This document shows, in pieces, positions 18,477-27,128 of a stretch of DNA of 64,000 nt. The DNA comes from Phyllobacterium sp. OV277. Its GTDB lineage: Bacteria; Pseudomonadota; Alphaproteobacteria; Rhizobiales; Rhizobiaceae. The notes below the pieces were generated by a model that ran no database searches, was not told the origin of the DNA, and was given only the letters and a program-made list of their open reading frames with translations. Positions within the stretch are counted from its first letter, which is position 1. The number at the start of each line of letters is the position of its first letter. The DNA is taken from contig NZ_FNIY01000003.1 of the NCBI RefSeq assembly GCF_900104355.1, forward strand, positions 1 to 64,000, read 5' to 3'. A program made the position numbers and the translations under genes.

Positions 18477-19061
18477 ATGCCCAAGAACAACGCTTACTCA
18501 TTGCCGAACCTGTTGACCTACGGGCGCATTCTTGCGGTGCCGCTGGTCGTGCTCTGTTTCTTCCTCGAAGGCAGTCTGCAATCGAGCGATGCGGCCCGCT
18601 GGGGCGCATTGGTGATTTTCGCCATTGCCAGTATCACCGATTTCTTTGATGGCTATCTCGCCCGTATCTGGAAACAGACATCGACTATCGGCCGCATGCT
18701 TGATCCCATCGCTGACAAGCTGCTGGTCTCGGCCTGCCTGCTGCTGCTTGCCGCTGACGGAACCATTGCGGGCTGGACGCTGTGGGCTGCCATCATCATC
18801 CTTTGCCGCGAAATTCTTGTCTCCGGCCTACGCGAATATCTGGCAGAGCTGAAAGTCAGCGTACCCGTCAGCCAGTTGGCAAAATGGAAGACGACAATCC
18901 AGATGTTTGCCGTTGCCATTCTTCTGGCGGGACCTGCGGGTGACAAGATCCTGCCCTATACAACGCAGTTCGGCATTGCCCTGCTCTGGGTTGCCGCTCT
19001 CGTTACGCTTTATACCGGCTGGGACTATTTCCGCGCCGGTCTGAAACATGTGGTAGACTAA
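18477..19061 (+). CDS. pgsA: CDP-diacylglycerol--glycerol-3-phosphate 3-phosphatidyltransferase
   Basis: A 194-residue integral membrane enzyme making phosphatidylglycerol phosphate, the committed step to phosphatidylglycerol and cardiolipin. It begins SLPNLLTYGRI, typical of PgsA, and has the CDP-alcohol signature starting at DGYLARIWKQ and ending at DPIAD. Four to five hydrophobic helices follow. The ATG at 18477 gives the usual short N-terminus. It is 110 bases after uvrC and 3 bases before moaD, so it begins or continues an operon with the molybdopterin synthase genes. Confidence 0.95.
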   Translation: MPKNNAYSLPNLLTYGRILAVPLVVLCFFLEGSLQSSDAARWGALVIFAIASITDFFDGYLARIWKQTSTIGRMLDPIADKLLVSACLLLLAADGTIAGWTLWAAIIILCREILVSGLREYLAELKVSVPVSQLAKWKTTIQMFAVAILLAGPAGDKILPYTTQFGIALLWVAALVTLYTGWDYFRAGLKHVVD

Positions 19062-19064
19062 GCC

Positions 19065-19319
19065 ATGACCAAACTGGTTTATTTCGCATGGGTGCGCGAG
19101 CGGATCGGCAAGGGCGAGGAAGACATCGAACTCCCCGCCTCTGTCGTGACCGTGCATGACTTGTTAAGCCATCTCAAAACCCGCGGCGAAGAATATGAGC
19201 AGGCGCTGGAATATCAGGACGTCATCCGCGTTGCCATCAATCAGGAGCATGTCGATCACAAGACGCCCATCAACGGCGCGCAGGAGATTGCCCTGTTTCC
19301 GCCCATGACCGGTGGCTGA
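19065..19319 (+). CDS. moaD: molybdopterin synthase small subunit MoaD
   Basis: An 84-residue ubiquitin-fold sulfur carrier. The C-terminus PPMTGG ends in the Gly-Gly that is adenylated and thiocarboxylated before donating sulfur to precursor Z. Length and ending are diagnostic. It starts 3 bases after pgsA and ends 3 bases before moaE, so it is tightly coupled to both. Confidence 0.96.
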   Translation: MTKLVYFAWVRERIGKGEEDIELPASVVTVHDLLSHLKTRGEEYEQALEYQDVIRVAINQEHVDHKTPINGAQEIALFPPMTGG

Positions 19320-19322
19320 GCC

Positions 19323-19799
19323 ATGACCGGCGCAATCAAGCCGCTCGTCAAAATCCAGAGCGAAAATTTTGATACGGCTGCAGAAATTGCCCATCTGACG
19401 TCAGGACGCCATGATATCGGCGCCGTCGTGACCTTCAGCGGGTTATGCCGCGACGAAGCGGGTACGCTCACTGCGCTCGAAATCGAGCACTATCCCGGCA
19501 TGGCTGCCAATGAAATCAGCAAAATTGCCGATGAAGCGCTCGGGCGCTGGCCGCTGACGGGGCTTACGGTCATTCATCGCTATGGCATGATCAGGCCGGG
19601 TGAAAACATCGTGCTAGTTGTGGCGGCTTCCGCCCATCGTCGGGCGGCTTTCGATGCCGCCTCTTTCCTGATGGATTACCTGAAGAACGCCGCGCCCTTC
19701 TGGAAGAAGGAGCATCTCGTCAGCGGTGCCGAGAGCAGCTGGGTCGAGGCCAAATCCACCGATGCGGCGGCGCTCGAGCGCTGGCACGAGGCCAAGTAA
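19323..19799 (+). CDS. moaE: molybdopterin synthase catalytic subunit MoaE
   Basis: The 158-residue large subunit of molybdopterin synthase. Conserved segments are GAVVTFSGLCRD near the N-terminus, ALEIEHYPGMA, the RYGMIRPGE loop and the C-terminal FWKKEHL with the active-site Lys pair, then GAESSWVEAK. With MoaD it converts cyclic pyranopterin monophosphate to molybdopterin, a cofactor needed by the oxidoreductase at 6804-8915. It follows moaD by three bases. Confidence 0.96.
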   Translation: MTGAIKPLVKIQSENFDTAAEIAHLTSGRHDIGAVVTFSGLCRDEAGTLTALEIEHYPGMAANEISKIADEALGRWPLTGLTVIHRYGMIRPGENIVLVVAASAHRRAAFDAASFLMDYLKNAAPFWKKEHLVSGAESSWVEAKSTDAAALERWHEAK

Positions 19800-20231
19800 A
19801 TGCGCCGACTTGCCATCCTGTCGCTCATTATCGGCTTTATCGGCGTAATCGCGCTGTTCGGTCTGTCGTTCAAAGCCCGAAGCGAGCAGCGCGTGCCAGT
19901 TATTACCGATGTGAGCTGGCTGGCTGAAGACCTTGATGGCGGCGGGGTGATCGACTTTGCCCAGACGACGTTGATGATAGACCATGACAACAATGTCAGC
20001 GGTTCCGGCGGCTGCAACCGCTTCATGAGCAAGGCCACATTCCGGGGGCTTAAACTGACATTCACCCCAGCCGCGGCAACGCGAAAACTTTGCCCGCCCG
20101 CCCTGATGAATCAGGAGAACAAATTCTTTGCCGTGCTGGAGCAGACCCGCTCCTTTCTGGTGGTCGATGGCAAGCTGACCCTGCGCGGCACAGCGGGCAA
20201 AACCATCGCCCGCTTGGCACGGCAGAACTGA
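19800..20231 (+). CDS. META-domain exported protein
   Basis: A 143-residue protein with an N-terminal signal anchor or signal peptide (about 4-24, LAILSLIIGFIGVIALFGL). It carries a META domain of the HslJ type: SWLAEDLDGGG, then SGSGGCNRFMS and ATRKLCPPALMNQEN. The two Cys in SGGCN and KLCPP are the usual META pair. HslJ-like proteins are linked to heat and novobiocin tolerance in enterobacteria, but no function is shown here. The ATG follows the moaE stop with no gap. Confidence 0.85.
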   Translation: MRRLAILSLIIGFIGVIALFGLSFKARSEQRVPVITDVSWLAEDLDGGGVIDFAQTTLMIDHDNNVSGSGGCNRFMSKATFRGLKLTFTPAAATRKLCPPALMNQENKFFAVLEQTRSFLVVDGKLTLRGTAGKTIARLARQN

Positions 20232-20249
20232 TCCCATCCCGCACAAACA

Positions 20250-20281
20250 AAAAAGCCGGGACAAATCCCGGCTTTCTTTTA
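20250..20281. terminator. bidirectional intrinsic terminator
   Basis: Stem AGCCGGGA / TCCCGGCT with loop CAAA, preceded by A's and followed by TTCTTTT. It lies between the convergent META-domain gene and ndk and can serve both strands. Confidence 0.9.
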
Positions 20282-20296
20282 TCAATCTCGAAGCAA

Positions 20297-20719
20297 TCAG
20301 CCGACGACTTCTGTACCGGAGAACCAGTAAGCGATTTCTTCTGCTGCTGTTTCAGGCGCATCGGAACCGTGAACGGAGTTTTCGCCGATCGACAAAGCGA
20401 ATGTCTTGCGGATCGTGCCTTCGTCAGCATTGGCTGGGTTGGTGGCGCCCATGACTTCGCGGTTGCGAGCAATGGCGTTTTCACCTTCCAGAACCTGCAC
20501 GATGGTCGGTGCGGAGGACATGAATTCAACGAGTTCGCCGAAGAAGGGACGATCCTTGTGAACAGCGTAGAAGCCTTCAGCTTCGCGGCGGCTCATCCAG
20601 ACGCGCTTGGAAGCAACAACACGAAGACCAGCCTCTTCCAGCTTCTGTGTGATGGCACCGGTAAGGTTGCGACGGGTCGCGTCGGGCTTGATCATCGAGA
20701 AAGTGCGTTCAATCGCCAT
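20297..20719 (-). CDS. ndk: nucleoside diphosphate kinase
   Basis: A 140-residue NDP kinase that moves the gamma-phosphate from ATP to nucleoside diphosphates through a phospho-His intermediate. The active-site His117 lies in the signature GENSVHGSD, Lys11 is in the nucleotide-binding start FSMIKPDA, and the length is standard for the bacterial enzyme. It is monocistronic, with a shared terminator downstream and a palindromic repeat cluster upstream of its promoter region. Confidence 0.97.
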   Translation of the reverse strand: MAIERTFSMIKPDATRRNLTGAITQKLEEAGLRVVASKRVWMSRREAEGFYAVHKDRPFFGELVEFMSSAPTIVQVLEGENAIARNREVMGATNPANADEGTIRKTFALSIGENSVHGSDAPETAAEEIAYWFSGTEVVG

Positions 20720-20830
20720 GGAATAAAACCTTGTCGTTAGGGGAATTGGATGGCGGCTCTATAGCCGCAGGCAACTCCTTTGCCAAGGGGCTGCAACCAT
20801 TTAACAGCTGCCATACTGCGATTGGGGGTG

Positions 20831-20966
20831 TGTGGTTCGTGGTTCGACAAGCTCACCATGAGGGAGAGAGGTGGATGCAACGATAATCTCCAACGTTGCA
20901 GAATGGAGCTCCCCTCATCCTGAGCTTGTCGAAGGGCCTCATGGTGAGCTTGTCGAACCACGAACC
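20831..20966. repeat. composite palindromic repeat, copy 3
   Basis: Left arm TTCGACAAGCTCACCATGAG (about 20842-20861), right arm its reverse complement (about 20940-20960). Between them are GATGCAACGATAATC and a partial extra half-arm ending GAGCTTGTCGAAGG at about 20921-20935. This looks like a second, diverged outer arm nested inside the first. It sits between the minus-strand genes ndk and a GST. Confidence 0.86.
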
Positions 20967-20983
20967 CCGTTCATGCAACTTAA

Positions 20984-21676
20984 CTACTCAGCAGCGCTGA
21001 TCTCGCGGGCAATACCGCCATGCAAATCGAGGCAGCGTTCGAACCAGGCATAAACCGGATCTTTTTCATCCAGCAGTTTGAACGGTGTCAGCACCCGCAC
21101 CCACTGGAACGCACCAAACACGATATAATCACTAAACAAAGGTCCCTCACCGCCGATGAACGGCTGCGACAACAGCATCTTGCGCATGGGTTCGAGGCTT
21201 CTGGTAAAGGCGTCGTGCTTGGCATCACGCTCGGCGGCCACGTCCTCCAACGGGCGGCCAAAGATTTTCTCGCGGCTGTCACGGAAATAGGCCTTGTTTG
21301 GCTCATCGAGAATATCATGCACCGGCATCAATATGACTACGTTCAGATAGGGATGAACGGTCATCTGCGACCAGCCCTCGACAAAGCGGGCCATGGCCCG
21401 GCCGCCCTCACCTTTGAATAGCGATGGCCGGTCCGGATAATTGTCTTCCAGATAGAGTGCTATCTCAAAAGAATCTGCCACCCGCTTGTCACCATCGCGG
21501 AGGATAGGAACTTTCGGCGAAAACGCGCCTTCCAGTTCCGGAATGCCCTTGAAGGATACGCGGTTGCGGTTGAATGGCAGGCCCTTATGCGCCAGCGACA
21601 TCACCGTTTTCCAGCAATGCGGGCTAAATGGCCTGTTCAAATCGGTACCAACGAGTTCGTGCAGAATGATTCCCAT
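20984..21676 (-). CDS. glutathione S-transferase family protein
   Basis: A 230-residue GST-like protein. The N-terminal thioredoxin fold has RPFSPHCWKTVMSLAHKG, with a Ser-Pro-His-Cys motif at the usual catalytic helix, the cis-Pro of SPKVPILRDG, and DS in VADSFEIALYLE. The C-terminal helical domain holds GEGPLFSDYIVFGAFQW. It resembles GSTs that process aromatic or lignin-type compounds, but the substrate is not evident. It is divergent from the DinB-family gene, with only 66 bases between the starts. Confidence 0.86.
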   Translation of the reverse strand: MGIILHELVGTDLNRPFSPHCWKTVMSLAHKGLPFNRNRVSFKGIPELEGAFSPKVPILRDGDKRVADSFEIALYLEDNYPDRPSLFKGEGGRAMARFVEGWSQMTVHPYLNVVILMPVHDILDEPNKAYFRDSREKIFGRPLEDVAAERDAKHDAFTRSLEPMRKMLLSQPFIGGEGPLFSDYIVFGAFQWVRVLTPFKLLDEKDPVYAWFERCLDLHGGIAREISAAE

Positions 21677-21742
21677 GGAAAGCCGCCCTTGTTTGGATAT
21701 TATGGCAATAAGACTGACTCATTTCGGCGGAAAGTCAATTTG

Positions 21743-22255
21743 ATGGAACAGCATTTTCGCATGCTAGCGGCCTATAACCGCTGGGCAAATGAACGGCTTT
21801 ATGCCGCCGCGGCAGCACTTGATGACGAGGATTACCGGCGCGATATGGGGGCATTATTCAAATCGCTGCACGGAACGCTCAACCATCTCCTCGTGACTGA
21901 TCGCGTTTGGCTCTATCGCTTTACCGGCGAAGGTGACGCACCCAAGGCACTCGATACCATTTTGTTCGAGAAGCGTGATGAATTGCAGGCAGCGCGCGTC
22001 AAGGAGGATGCCCGCCTTATCAACTGGGTCAACGGGCTGAGCAGCGAAAATATTGCCGGCCGGTTCACCTATACGACGATCAGTGACATGCGCACGTTCA
22101 GCCAACGCATTGCACCGGCTCTGGCACATCTCTTCAACCACCAGACGCACCATCGCGGACAGGCGCATACGATCCTGACTGCACTGGGAACCTCTGCCCC
22201 ATCCCTTGATCTGATGCATTTTCAAAGGAGTGAAGAAGGCCGGGCATATGCCTGA
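21743..22255 (+). CDS. DinB family protein
   Basis: A 170-residue four-helix-bundle protein of the DinB/YfiT-like group. Metal-ligand candidates are His in SLHGTLNHLLVTDRVW and the pair in FNHQTHHRGQ near residue 135, the usual His triad. Members act as thiol-dependent or metal-dependent transferases of largely unknown substrate. The ATG at 21743 gives the typical EQHFRMLAAYNRWAN beginning; the frame is open further upstream, but that part overlaps the divergent GST start. Confidence 0.86.
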   Translation: MEQHFRMLAAYNRWANERLYAAAAALDDEDYRRDMGALFKSLHGTLNHLLVTDRVWLYRFTGEGDAPKALDTILFEKRDELQAARVKEDARLINWVNGLSSENIAGRFTYTTISDMRTFSQRIAPALAHLFNHQTHHRGQAHTILTALGTSAPSLDLMHFQRSEEGRAYA

Positions 22256-22278
22256 AATGCTATCGTGCCGGTATTGTC

Positions 22279-22472
22279 GTGGGTCCTCGGGTTAAACCCG
22301 AGGATGACGAGAGGCAGGGACTATAAGATAACCGTGGATGGCACGTTAGGATGACGGAGTGAAATGCTAACGAGTGTACGCTCTTGCACAATCAAACCAC
22401 TTCTGCATGGCGAGATTATCGTACCACACGCCTCCTCTCCGTCATCCTCGGGCTTGACCCGAGGACCCACAA
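22279..22472. repeat. inner palindromes of the composite repeat, copy 4
   Basis: Two inverted inner units, GTGGGTCCTCGGGTT... at about 22279-22310 and GTCATCCTCGGGCTTGACCC at 22441-22470, separated by about 130 bases of unrelated sequence. The first has TTAAAC in place of the usual TCAAGC. No outer arm is present. The cluster fills the 331-base gap before the ABC-F gene. Confidence 0.82.
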
Positions 22473-22586
22473 CAGGCAGGCAAATCACCCACAAATATCT
22501 CTCAACTCCACTTTCTCGCTCAATCGGCACATATCTCCCCCTAGCACGGCTTGCGAAAAACGCATTTCCCGTGCAAAAGCGCGGCC

Positions 22587-24485
22587 ATGCTTATTCTCAA
22601 CGATATATCCGTGCGTATGGCCGGACGCCTGCTGATCGATCACGCCAACCTTAACCTGCCATCGGGCACGAAGGCGGGTTTGGTCGGGCGCAATGGTGCG
22701 GGCAAATCAACGCTGTTCAAGGTCATTACTGGCGAAATGCCGGCGGAAACCGGCGATTTCTTCCTGCCGAAGAATATCCGCATCGGTCAGGTGGCGCAGG
22801 AAGCGCCGGGAACCGAAGATTCCCTGATCGAGATCGTGCTGGCCGCCGATCTGGAGCGTACCGCTCTATTGGCAGAAGCCGAGACGGCGACTGATCCGAA
22901 CCGCATCGCCGAAATCCATATTCGCCTCGTTGACATCGATGCGCATTCGGCCGAAGCGCGTGCCGGGGCGATCCTGTCGGGCTTGGGTTTTGACAGCGAA
23001 GCGCAAAAACGCCCTGCCTCGTCGTTCTCCGGCGGTTGGCGCATGCGCGTGGCTCTTGCCGCGGTACTCTTTGCCGAACCTGACCTGCTGCTTCTCGACG
23101 AACCAACCAACTATCTCGATCTGGAAGGCACGCTGTGGCTGGAAGATTATGTGCGCCGTTATCCGCACACGGTCATCCTGATCAGCCATGATCGCGATCT
23201 TCTCAATTCAGCCGTCAACTCGATCATCCATCTGGATCAGACAAAGCTGACGCTGTGGCAGGGCAATTACGACCAGTTTGAACGCCTGCGCAGCGAAGCG
23301 CTGGAACTACAGCAGAAGCAGCGCACCAAGCAGGAAGCGCACCGCAAGCACATGGAAGCCTTCGTTGAGCGGTTCCGCGCCAAGGCATCCAAGGCCAAGC
23401 AGGCCCAGTCGCGCCTGAAAGCCTTGCAGAAGCTGAAGCCGATCTCATCTGTTATCGAAGACCATGTGGCGCCGTTCCATTTTCCGGAGCCGGAAAAGGT
23501 TGTGGCATCGCCGATCATCGCGATTGAAAGCGGCGAAGTCGGCTACGCGCCCGGCAAGCCCGTGCTGAAACACCTCAATCTGCGCATTGATGCGGATGAC
23601 CGCATTGCGCTGCTGGGGTCGAACGGCAATGGTAAATCGACCCTCGCCAAGCTGATCAGCGGACGTCTGGGCCTGCAAACCGGCAAGATCACCGTGGCGC
23701 CGAACCTGAAGATTTCCTTCTTCGCCCAGCACCAGCTGGATGATCTGGTGCCTGATGACAACGCAATCGAGCATGTGCGCAAGCTGATGCCCGATGCGCC
23801 GGAATCCAAGGTGCGCGCCCGCGTTTCGCAGATGGGTCTTGCGACGGTGAAGATGAACACTGCCGCCAAAGACCTTTCCGGCGGTGAAAAGGCCCGGCTT
23901 TTGATGGGGCTTTCAACCTTTCAGGGTCCAAATCTGCTCATCCTCGATGAGCCGACCAACCATCTGGATATCGACAGCCGCGAAGCCCTGATGCATGCGC
24001 TGAATGATTTTGACGGGGCTGTCATCCTGATTGCCCACGATCGTCATTTGATCGAAGCCACCATGGACCGGCTCTGGCTGGTGCGTGACGGGGCAGTTGC
24101 ACCTTACGATGGTGATCTTGATGCCTATCGCTCGCTGGTTCTGGCCGACGCCAAGGCCGAACGCTCCGGCAACAGCAAGATATCAGTCGATGAGGGACAA
24201 AAGCTCAGCAAATCCGACCAACGCAAGCTCGCCGCACAAAAGCGCGAAGCCCTAAAACCGTTGCAAAAGAAGATTCAGGAAGCCGATGCCATGGTGCAGC
24301 GTTTCCAGAAGAAGGTCGAGACCTTGCAGGACCAGTTGGCCGACCCGGTTATCTACAGCCGCGAACCCGCAAGGGCGACACAGATCGGCAAGGAAATCGG
24401 TTACGCCAAATCCTCGCTGGCCCGGGCGGAAGAGGAATGGCTGACGCTTTCAACCGAATATGAAGCGGCGATGGCTGATCTCTGA
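22587..24485 (+). CDS. ABC-F family ATP-binding protein
   Basis: A 632-residue protein with two ABC ATPase domains and no membrane segment, the ABC-F layout. Domain 1 has Walker A GRNGAGKST, signature SSFSGGWRMRVALA and Walker B LLLLDEPTNYLD. A charged linker (about 250-300, rich in Gln, Lys and Ala) joins it to domain 2, with GSNGNGKST, LSGGEKARLL and LLILDEPTNHLD. A C-terminal coiled-coil (about 545-625) resembles Uup/YheS-type factors that act on ribosomes. I chose the ATG at 22587 (MLILNDISVRM). The frame continues to 22551. Confidence 0.92.
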   Translation: MLILNDISVRMAGRLLIDHANLNLPSGTKAGLVGRNGAGKSTLFKVITGEMPAETGDFFLPKNIRIGQVAQEAPGTEDSLIEIVLAADLERTALLAEAETATDPNRIAEIHIRLVDIDAHSAEARAGAILSGLGFDSEAQKRPASSFSGGWRMRVALAAVLFAEPDLLLLDEPTNYLDLEGTLWLEDYVRRYPHTVILISHDRDLLNSAVNSIIHLDQTKLTLWQGNYDQFERLRSEALELQQKQRTKQEAHRKHMEAFVERFRAKASKAKQAQSRLKALQKLKPISSVIEDHVAPFHFPEPEKVVASPIIAIESGEVGYAPGKPVLKHLNLRIDADDRIALLGSNGNGKSTLAKLISGRLGLQTGKITVAPNLKISFFAQHQLDDLVPDDNAIEHVRKLMPDAPESKVRARVSQMGLATVKMNTAAKDLSGGEKARLLMGLSTFQGPNLLILDEPTNHLDIDSREALMHALNDFDGAVILIAHDRHLIEATMDRLWLVRDGAVAPYDGDLDAYRSLVLADAKAERSGNSKISVDEGQKLSKSDQRKLAAQKREALKPLQKKIQEADAMVQRFQKKVETLQDQLADPVIYSREPARATQIGKEIGYAKSSLARAEEEWLTLSTEYEAAMADL

Positions 24486-24501
24486 TTTGGTGATGTTGTA
24501 G

Positions 24502-24791
24502 TTGCAGAATATAGCTCCCTGCAATCCACCCATCTCCGTCATCCTCGGGCTTGACCCGAGGACCCACGGTTAAGAAGATCAGATGAATCCGTATATTCAA
24601 CAATTTTGAATTATGGGTCCTCGGGTCAAGCCCGAGGATGACGGAGAGATGGAAGCCCGAGGATGACGGAGAGATGGGAGCCATAGGATGACGGAGATAG
24701 GTGGGTTGCAGAGAGCTATATTCTGCAAGCTTTGCGATTAGCGTTCCATCCACACTCTCCCTCATGGTGAGCTTGTCGAACCACGAACCAC
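24502..24791. repeat. composite palindromic repeat, copy 5
   Basis: An inner palindrome pair (about 24537-24567 and 24615-24645) encloses a 47-base loop containing AGATCAGATGAATCCGTAT. It is followed by extra copies of a GGATGACGGAGAGATGG unit (about 24640-24700) and then the right outer arm ending GAGCTTGTCGAACCACG at about 24791. The left outer arm is missing, so the element is asymmetric. The rest of the 455-base gap to the MFS gene, 24792-24940, shows a GAGGGGA...TCCCCTC inverted pair near 24840-24870 and no gene. Confidence 0.86.
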
Positions 24792-24940
24792 GCGTGGCAG
24801 GTTTTGCAGCGATCATTGCTAGCTCACAAAATCACAAGAGAGGGGATTTGCAGGTCGAAATCCTCCCCTCTCCTGGATTTTCCGGGAATTCAGCAGATGT
24901 GAATTCCCGAACGGTGCCAGCCCCCATAGAGGCAGGTTTT

Positions 24941-26374
24941 CTAAGAATTGAGGCAGTCGGCTGCAAACACCGTTTTCTTGCGGAATGGCAAGGCAAAACC
25001 GGCGATCAGGGCAGCAAGACCAATCATGGTTGAGACCGCAAAGATGGTCATTGTTGCATCGCGCAAGGCATCAGGGCTGGTTGCCTGCGGATAATTGGCG
25101 GCATTGGCCACCAGACCGGCGACAGCTGCGCCGATGGCATAACCGGCGGACTGCAATGTCGGCAGCAGTGCCGATGCCCGGTCGCGCTCGCCATCACGCG
25201 CCGCTTCCATGACACTCTGGCTTAAAAAGCCCCAGCTGACACCAAATCCGGCACCGATGCTCATCTGACCGGCCAGAACCACCAGCGGCAGATCGGCGGA
25301 GAAGCCGAGAACGAGAACGGCGAGCCCTGTGACCAAAAGTGTTGGCCCAAGGCGGATCAACCATGAGCGGCGGCGCGAGTCCTGAATATTGGCAACCAAA
25401 ATGGCGATTGTGCTCCATGCGACGGCAAAACTTGCACTGAATGCGCCGGCCATGGTTGGGCCATAACCCCACAAATTCTGCAAGGTCATGACAAGATAAA
25501 CCGACGTGGAAGCCTGCGCGATGGGCATAAGCAACACGACCCAAAGGCCGATACCGACGGTGGATGTAAGCGCGAAGGCATCCGATGGAAACAGCGGCGT
25601 GCGGCTGCGGCGGTCCACAATCACAACGGCGGCAAGGACCGCAGCGGCACCGGCGACGAACAGCACTTCCATCGTCAAAGTCTGCATGATGCCTGCGAGC
25701 GCCACCAGCATGATGCCGCCTCCAATGGCTGCGAGCCGCAGGAATGGTACGGACAAACTCCCGGTCTCAGCGCTGGAGCGCGGGACGATACGGAAAACCA
25801 GCGTAATGAAGATCAAAGCCATGGGAACGTTGACGAGGAAAGCAGCGCGCCACGATACGGTTTCCGTGAGAATACCGGCGACCAGCGGGCCGCCAAAGGC
25901 GGCAATGGCCCACACGACAGCTTCCGCGCCAAAGACTTTCGCCACAAGACGCGACGGGAAAAGTTCAGGAATAAGGGCATAACAGATGGCGGCAATCACG
26001 CCCTCGCCCAGCCCCTGCAGCGCCCGGCCAACAAGCACTTCCGTCATGGACGAGGCAAAAGCGGCGATCAGTGTTCCGACCAGAAACATCAGTGCAGCAC
26101 CAACCAGCGCCCGGCGTGGCCCTAATTTGCCTTTCAATAGCGCACCGCTGGCACCACCGACGATGGACAAGACGAGATAGAGGGTAAATGCCCAGGAGAT
26201 GAGCGCCAAACCGCCGATCTCCCGTACGGCTGTCGGCAAGGACGTGGAAACCAGAAAGCCATTGAACGCAAACAACGCTACGCCGAGGCAAAGCGTTGTT
26301 GTTGCGGCCGAATATTGCGGGCTTATCAGCTCGGACCAGCGCGCATCACTGGTTTGATCTGTCGACTCTTGCAT
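24941..26374 (-). CDS. MFS transporter (multidrug-type)
   Basis: A 477-residue inner-membrane transporter with about fourteen hydrophobic segments, resembling the DHA2 drug/proton antiporter group. The loop motif between helices 2 and 3 reads GKLGPRRALVG, matching MFS motif A. Gly/Pro-rich helices such as GGPLVAGILTE fit antiporter motif C. Cargo is unknown. It diverges from a winged-helix regulator gene 94 bases away, which suggests local control. Confidence 0.86.
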   Translation of the reverse strand: MQESTDQTSDARWSELISPQYSAATTTLCLGVALFAFNGFLVSTSLPTAVREIGGLALISWAFTLYLVLSIVGGASGALLKGKLGPRRALVGAALMFLVGTLIAAFASSMTEVLVGRALQGLGEGVIAAICYALIPELFPSRLVAKVFGAEAVVWAIAAFGGPLVAGILTETVSWRAAFLVNVPMALIFITLVFRIVPRSSAETGSLSVPFLRLAAIGGGIMLVALAGIMQTLTMEVLFVAGAAAVLAAVVIVDRRSRTPLFPSDAFALTSTVGIGLWVVLLMPIAQASTSVYLVMTLQNLWGYGPTMAGAFSASFAVAWSTIAILVANIQDSRRRSWLIRLGPTLLVTGLAVLVLGFSADLPLVVLAGQMSIGAGFGVSWGFLSQSVMEAARDGERDRASALLPTLQSAGYAIGAAVAGLVANAANYPQATSPDALRDATMTIFAVSTMIGLAALIAGFALPFRKKTVFAADCLNS

Positions 26375-26395
26375 GGCGTCACCTCAATTAAATAA

Positions 26396-26427
26396 GTTTT
26401 ATGTTTTTATATTACCCTTAATAAAAC
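26396..26427. promoter_or_regulatory. possible operator between MFS and regulator genes
   Basis: A 7-bp inverted repeat GTTTTAT ... ATAAAAC with 18 bases between the arms, in the A+T-rich 94-base gap between the divergent MFS and regulator genes. Position suggests a site for the neighbouring regulator; arm length is short enough that chance is possible. Confidence 0.3.
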
Positions 26428-26468
26428 AAGCAATAGCTTTTTAAAAATATTCTTGTTATCGTCAGAAG

Positions 26469-27128
26469 ATGCAGGATCGTACCACAAATCGCATGCTCTA
26501 TTCCCTGAAGGTGGCTGGCGCGCAGACCGCCGCATCGCTGGCAGACCGCCTTGGCATCACGTCCGTTGCTGTTCGTCAGATGCTGGGGCGGCTACAGGAG
26601 GACGGCCTTGTTGACTTTGAAGACAGCCGCGAGACTGTCGGTCGGCCCAAACGCTTCTGGCATTTGACCGATGATGGCAACCGGCAGTTTCCCGACAATC
26701 ATGCCGCCCTGACAGCCGACATTCTGGCTTCGGTATCCGCTGTTTTCGGCGATGCTGGTCTCGACAAGCTTATTTCCCATCGTGAAGCCACCACGCTCAA
26801 TCACTACCGCAACGAGTTGTCCAACATAGATTCCATGGAGCAGCGCGTGGAACGGCTGGCGGAAATACGCTCTGCCGAAGGCTATATGGCGGAGATAAAC
26901 CGCGATGAATCAGGAGCATTGATTCTCGTCGAAAACCACTGCCCTATCTGTGTCGCCGCCAAAGCGTGCCAAAAGCTCTGCCGGTCAGAGCTGGATGTGT
27001 TTCAGGCCGCGCTTGGCCCTGACGTGGAAATCAAGCGGTTCGAGCACATATTGAAAGGTGCGCGGCGCTGCGCCTATCGGATTACCGGGACGCAAGTGGA
27101 TAATCGTCAGCTGACGATGAGGCTGTAA
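26469..27128 (+). CDS. winged-helix regulator with Cys-rich C-terminus (SufR-like)
   Basis: A 219-residue transcription factor. The N-terminal winged helix (about 8-70) reads TAASLADRLGITSVAVRQML, then the wing with VGRPKRFWHLT. The C-terminal domain has Cys residues in HCPICVAAKACQKLC and RRCAYRI, the arrangement that binds an [Fe-S] cluster in SufR-type regulators. It could sense iron, oxidants or nitric oxide. It is divergent from the MFS gene. Its 3' end overlaps the convergent acetyltransferase gene by 22 bases. Confidence 0.83.
   Translation: MQDRTTNRMLYSLKVAGAQTAASLADRLGITSVAVRQMLGRLQEDGLVDFEDSRETVGRPKRFWHLTDDGNRQFPDNHAALTADILASVSAVFGDAGLDKLISHREATTLNHYRNELSNIDSMEQRVERLAEIRSAEGYMAEINRDESGALILVENHCPICVAAKACQKLCRSELDVFQAALGPDVEIKRFEHILKGARRCAYRITGTQVDNRQLTMRL

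Noticed and set aside
24349-24816. 155-residue minus-strand frame across repeat copy 5
   Set aside because: Most of its residues are translated palindromic repeat, as seen at other copies.
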